From Opitutales bacterium (GTDB lineage Bacteria > Verrucomicrobiota > Verrucomicrobiia > Opitutales > Intestinicryptomonadaceae), in the NCBI GenBank assembly GCA_017633865.1, contig JAGBOM010000209.1, forward strand, positions 1 through 14,575: a DNA stretch of 14,575 nucleotides, given 5' to 3'. Positions within the stretch are counted from its first letter, which is position 1. The number at the start of each line of letters is the position of its first letter. The notes under the pieces were generated by a model. It ran no database searches. It was not told the origin of the DNA and saw only the letters and a list, made by a program, of their open reading frames with translations. A program made the position numbers and the translations under genes. Below, piece by piece: positions 12,075-14,575 of this stretch.

Positions 12075-13639
12075 TAGGATTCGGGAATTTGGCAAACTTG
12101 ATGTGCCTCGCCCCGCGAAACATGTACTTCGCGGCAATCGAGGGCGGCGCGAACATCTTTACCGTGGCGGACTTGGTGAAGGCCGCCCGCGCCGCAAGCG
12201 TAAGCGGCAACGCCTCCGCTGAAATAAAAACGCTCGCCTCCGACAGCCGCAGGGTGGGCCCCGCGGCGGCGTTCTTCGCGGTCGGAGGCTGCAATACGGA
12301 CGGCAATTTGTACGTCGAGGAGGCCGCGCACAGGGGCGCGGCGGCGGTGGTTTCGGAAAGGCCCGCGCCGAGCAAATACTTCCCGTGCGCGTGGGTGCAG
12401 GTTGAAAGCGTGGCGGAGGCCATGGCGAACGTCTCAAAGGCGTTCTACGGCGCGCCCGACGAAAAGCTTTCGATTTTCGCCGTAACCGGCACAAACGGCA
12501 AGACGAGCGTTACGTGGATGATTCAGCACATGCTAAACTCCATGCAGGAAAAATGCGGGCTTATCGGCACAATCCAGTACGACCTCGGCTCGCGCTGCCT
12601 GCCAGCCTCGCGCACTACGCCCGCCGCGCTCGAGACCTACGCGATGCTCTGCCAAATGGCGAGGTCGCAATGCAAAAACGCCGCCATGGAAATAAGCTCG
12701 CACGCGCTCGCGCAAAAGAGGGTTATGGATTTAAGCGTTGAGTGCGCCTGCTTCACGAACCTCACGCAGGACCATATCGACTACCATCTCGACATGGAGT
12801 CCTACTTCGAGACGAAGCTGTCGCTTTTTACGGGGAAAGTCGCGAGGCTCCCGAAGGCCGCCGCCGTCAATATCGACGACCCCAAAGGCAGAATAATAGC
12901 GGAAAAAATCGACCGCTCAAAAACGCGGCTTATAACCTTCTCGGTCGAAAATCCCGAGGCCGATATTTACGCAAAAGACTTGAAACTCGGCAGCAGATCC
13001 TCAAGATTTACCCTCGTTTGGGAAAATTCGGAAGCCGAAATAAACCTGCAAATGCCCGGGAGGTACAACGTCTCCAACGCCCTCGCCGCCCTCGCGTGCG
13101 TTTATTCAAAATATCCGGATCTGAAAACCGCGGCCAAGTTCCTCAACGCCTTCGCGGGGGTTCCCGGAAGAATGCAGAAGGTGCAGTCAAACGCCGACTT
13201 CGACATTCTTGTGGACTACGCCCACACCGACGACGCCCTCAAAAACGGCCTCGAAATGCTAAGGGAGGTCGTTAAGGGAAGAATCCTCGTGGTTTTCGGG
13301 TGCGGAGGCAAGCGCGACAGAACCAAGCGCCCCAAGATGACCGCCGCCGTGCAAAAGTACGCCGACATCGCCTGGGCGACTTCCGACAACCCGAGAGGCG
13401 AAGACATAAACCAAATCTTTAACGACATGAAAGCCGGAGTGAGCGACCCCTCTAAAATCGCCTTCGTGGAAAACCGCCGCCGCGCCATAAATTTGGCAAT
13501 CGACGCGGCCTCCGCGGGCGACTGCATCCTGATTGCGGGCAAGGGGCACGAAGCCTTTCAGGAATTCGGCGACACAATCATACCTTTCGACGACAAGCGC
13601 GTCGCGGAAGAACTCCTCAACAACAAAGGACTCGCATAA
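12071..13639 (+). CDS. murE: UDP-N-acetylmuramoyl-tripeptide synthetase, meso-diaminopimelate type
   Basis: Adds meso-diaminopimelate to UDP-MurNAc-L-Ala-D-Glu with ATP in the cytoplasm. Start 12071 is chosen because its ATGA overlaps the ftsI stop; 12056 and 12122 are alternatives. From 12071 the product has 522 residues, about 25 more than usual, as an N-terminal stretch before TVADLVKAAR. Motifs: SDSRRV (58-63), P-loop TGTNGKT (139-145), SRTTPA (180-185), EISSHALAQKRV (207-218), the Lys expected to be carbamylated in YFETKLSLF (Lys249), GVPGRMQ (363-369), VDYAH (381-385) and GKGHE (490-494). DNPR (439-442), Gly490 and Glu494 match the meso-DAP contacts of E. coli MurE, so the wall contains meso-DAP. 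Two deviations: GGKRDRTKRP replaces the common GGDRDRGKRP, and VDYAHTDDAL replaces VDYAHTPDAL. Confidence 0.95.
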   Translation: MIGFGNLANLMCLAPRNMYFAAIEGGANIFTVADLVKAARAASVSGNASAEIKTLASDSRRVGPAAAFFAVGGCNTDGNLYVEEAAHRGAAAVVSERPAPSKYFPCAWVQVESVAEAMANVSKAFYGAPDEKLSIFAVTGTNGKTSVTWMIQHMLNSMQEKCGLIGTIQYDLGSRCLPASRTTPAALETYAMLCQMARSQCKNAAMEISSHALAQKRVMDLSVECACFTNLTQDHIDYHLDMESYFETKLSLFTGKVARLPKAAAVNIDDPKGRIIAEKIDRSKTRLITFSVENPEADIYAKDLKLGSRSSRFTLVWENSEAEINLQMPGRYNVSNALAALACVYSKYPDLKTAAKFLNAFAGVPGRMQKVQSNADFDILVDYAHTDDALKNGLEMLREVVKGRILVVFGCGGKRDRTKRPKMTAAVQKYADIAWATSDNPRGEDINQIFNDMKAGVSDPSKIAFVENRRRAINLAIDAASAGDCILIAGKGHEAFQEFGDTIIPFDDKRVAEELLNNKGLA

Positions 13640-13641
13640 CC

Positions 13642-14575
13642 ATGCCTTTATTTAAAATCGACGACCTTCAAGCCTGGACGGGCGGCAAGTGGCTAAACCT
13701 GCCCAAAAAATACCCCGAAATCAGGGGATTCTCGACCGACTCCAGAAACATTCCCGAAAACTTCGCCTTCGTCGCCCTAATCGGCGAAAGGGACGGGCAC
13801 GACTTTATAGAAGACGCCGTAAAAAACGGCGCAAGCGCGGTAATCGCCTCTAAAGAAACGGGAGCCTCCGCGCCTACTCTCATAGTAAAAGACACCCTCG
13901 CCGCCCTTCAAACCATAGCAAAGCTCCACCGCCTGCGCTTTGAAAGCCCCGTTGTCGGCGTTACGGGCTCATGCGGAAAAACCACCACCAAGGAATTTCT
14001 CGCAAAGCTTCTTTCGTGGAAAAAGCCCCTTTTTACCGAGGGCAATTTAAACAACGAAATCGGCGTTCCTCTAACCCTTACAAGAATAGACGTGCGCGAA
14101 AATATGTGCGCGATTGTCGAGGCCGGGGTCGGCGCGCCCGGCCAAATGGAGCCGCTCGCGAAAATGATTGAGCCCGACATCGCCGTAATCACCTGCGTCG
14201 CGCCCGCGCACATGGAAAGGTTCGGCGAGATTTCCGCAATCGCCGCCGAAAAAGCCGCCCTCGCCGCAAACGTCGCAAAGGGCGGCTGGGCTCTTTTCCA
14301 CAGCGATTTACTAAGCTGGAAGGCCTTTGAGGAGCTCCAGTGCAAAAAGGCCGCGCTCGCCCCCGCCGACGGCCCCGAAATCCGCGCGGATTTGGTATTT
14401 AGATACCTCGCGACCGAAGAGGACGGCGTCGTAAAAATCGACATGTGCGTGGAGGGCGGCAACGAATACTACTTTGAAATGCCCGTTCTCACAAAGGGCA
14501 TGACCCAAAACGCCCTTCTTGCAATCGCCGCCGCGCTCATGCTCGGCACTACGGTAGAGCAGCTTGCCTCGCGCC
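13642..14575 (+). CDS. murF: UDP-MurNAc-tripeptide-D-alanyl-D-alanine ligase, N-terminal two thirds
   Basis: ATG at 13642, 2 nt after the murE stop, opens a frame that runs off the right edge after 311 codons; MurF is usually about 450 residues. It adds D-Ala-D-Ala to the UDP-MurNAc tripeptide, completing the pentapeptide. Visible are the substrate-binding start FSTDSRNIPENFAFVALIGERDGHDF (30-55), the ATP P-loop VTGSCGKTTTKEFL (107-120, Lys113), EGNLNNEIGVPLTL (133-146), VEAGVGAPGQMEPLAKM (159-175) and ITCVAPAHMERFG (183-195) with conserved His190. Family members mostly have EMG where this has EAG, and TNVGPAH where this has TCVAPAH. The ATP-grasping part looks complete. It follows murE, as in most dcw clusters. 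Confidence 0.94.
   Translation, partial: MPLFKIDDLQAWTGGKWLNLPKKYPEIRGFSTDSRNIPENFAFVALIGERDGHDFIEDAVKNGASAVIASKETGASAPTLIVKDTLAALQTIAKLHRLRFESPVVGVTGSCGKTTTKEFLAKLLSWKKPLFTEGNLNNEIGVPLTLTRIDVRENMCAIVEAGVGAPGQMEPLAKMIEPDIAVITCVAPAHMERFGEISAIAAEKAALAANVAKGGWALFHSDLLSWKAFEELQCKKAALAPADGPEIRADLVFRYLATEEDGVVKIDMCVEGGNEYYFEMPVLTKGMTQNALLAIAAALMLGTTVEQLASR

Noticed and set aside
13908..14462. Minus-strand frame of 184 codons at the right end
   Set aside because: It is antisense to murF, whose motifs are unmistakable on the plus strand.

Overview
The window looks like chromosomal DNA of a Gram-negative bacterium. MurE keeps the meso-diaminopimelate motif DNPR, and FtsL, FtsI, MurE and MurF follow mraZ and rsmH in the usual dcw order. 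GC-rich codons, A/T-rich gaps, almost no Shine-Dalgarno sequences, a secreted sialate O-acetylesterase and a divergent Dxs (GDA in place of GDG) suggest the PVC superphylum. My best guess is a host-associated Verrucomicrobiota of the Opitutales type. That assignment is inference; there is no rRNA gene to confirm it.

Layout. (1) Positions 1-2388, minus strand: xseB, dxs, then the start of a two-helix membrane protein that runs off the left edge. A good promoter lies just upstream of xseB. (2) 2389-2831: A/T-rich divergent gap with a plus-strand promoter and a nested inverted repeat in the leader of the next gene. (3) 2832-4169: a thymidine phosphorylase-family gene whose normally invariant Gly-rich phosphate loop is replaced, followed by a near-perfect bidirectional terminator. 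(4) 4391-5866: secreted SGNH/SASA esterase with its own promoter and terminator. (5) 5988-7644: accessory block with two divergent ribbon-helix-helix (RHH) proteins around a 10-bp-phased operator, a very short (possibly frameshifted) reading frame, an A/T-richer lipoprotein with a C-terminal membrane helix, and a small secreted protein made of three 28-residue Cys3-His repeats. (6) 7693-8316: about 620 bp without a convincing gene, with T-tracts phased at about 10 bp (predicted curved DNA), a 14-bp direct repeat, and the mraZ promoter with four phased TGGG/TGGT boxes. (7) 8317-14575: dcw operon mraZ, an unrecognised 55-codon gene, rsmH, ftsL-like, ftsI, murE and murF (cut by the right edge). 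From rsmH on, genes overlap or are 2-4 nt apart.

How the parts work together. The dcw genes link division-time control (MraZ), 16S rRNA methylation (RsmH), the septal transpeptidase with its bitopic partner (FtsI, FtsL-like), and cytoplasmic addition of meso-DAP and D-Ala-D-Ala to the UDP-MurNAc peptide (MurE, MurF). Dxs starts non-mevalonate isoprenoid synthesis, which supplies the undecaprenyl carrier for the same wall. The esterase fits foraging on acetylated sialic acids or other acetylated glycans.

Least explained parts: the RHH divergon with its phased operator, the Cys/His repeat protein and its lipoprotein neighbour, the small gene between mraZ and rsmH, the divergent thymidine phosphorylase, and the curved tract upstream of mraZ.
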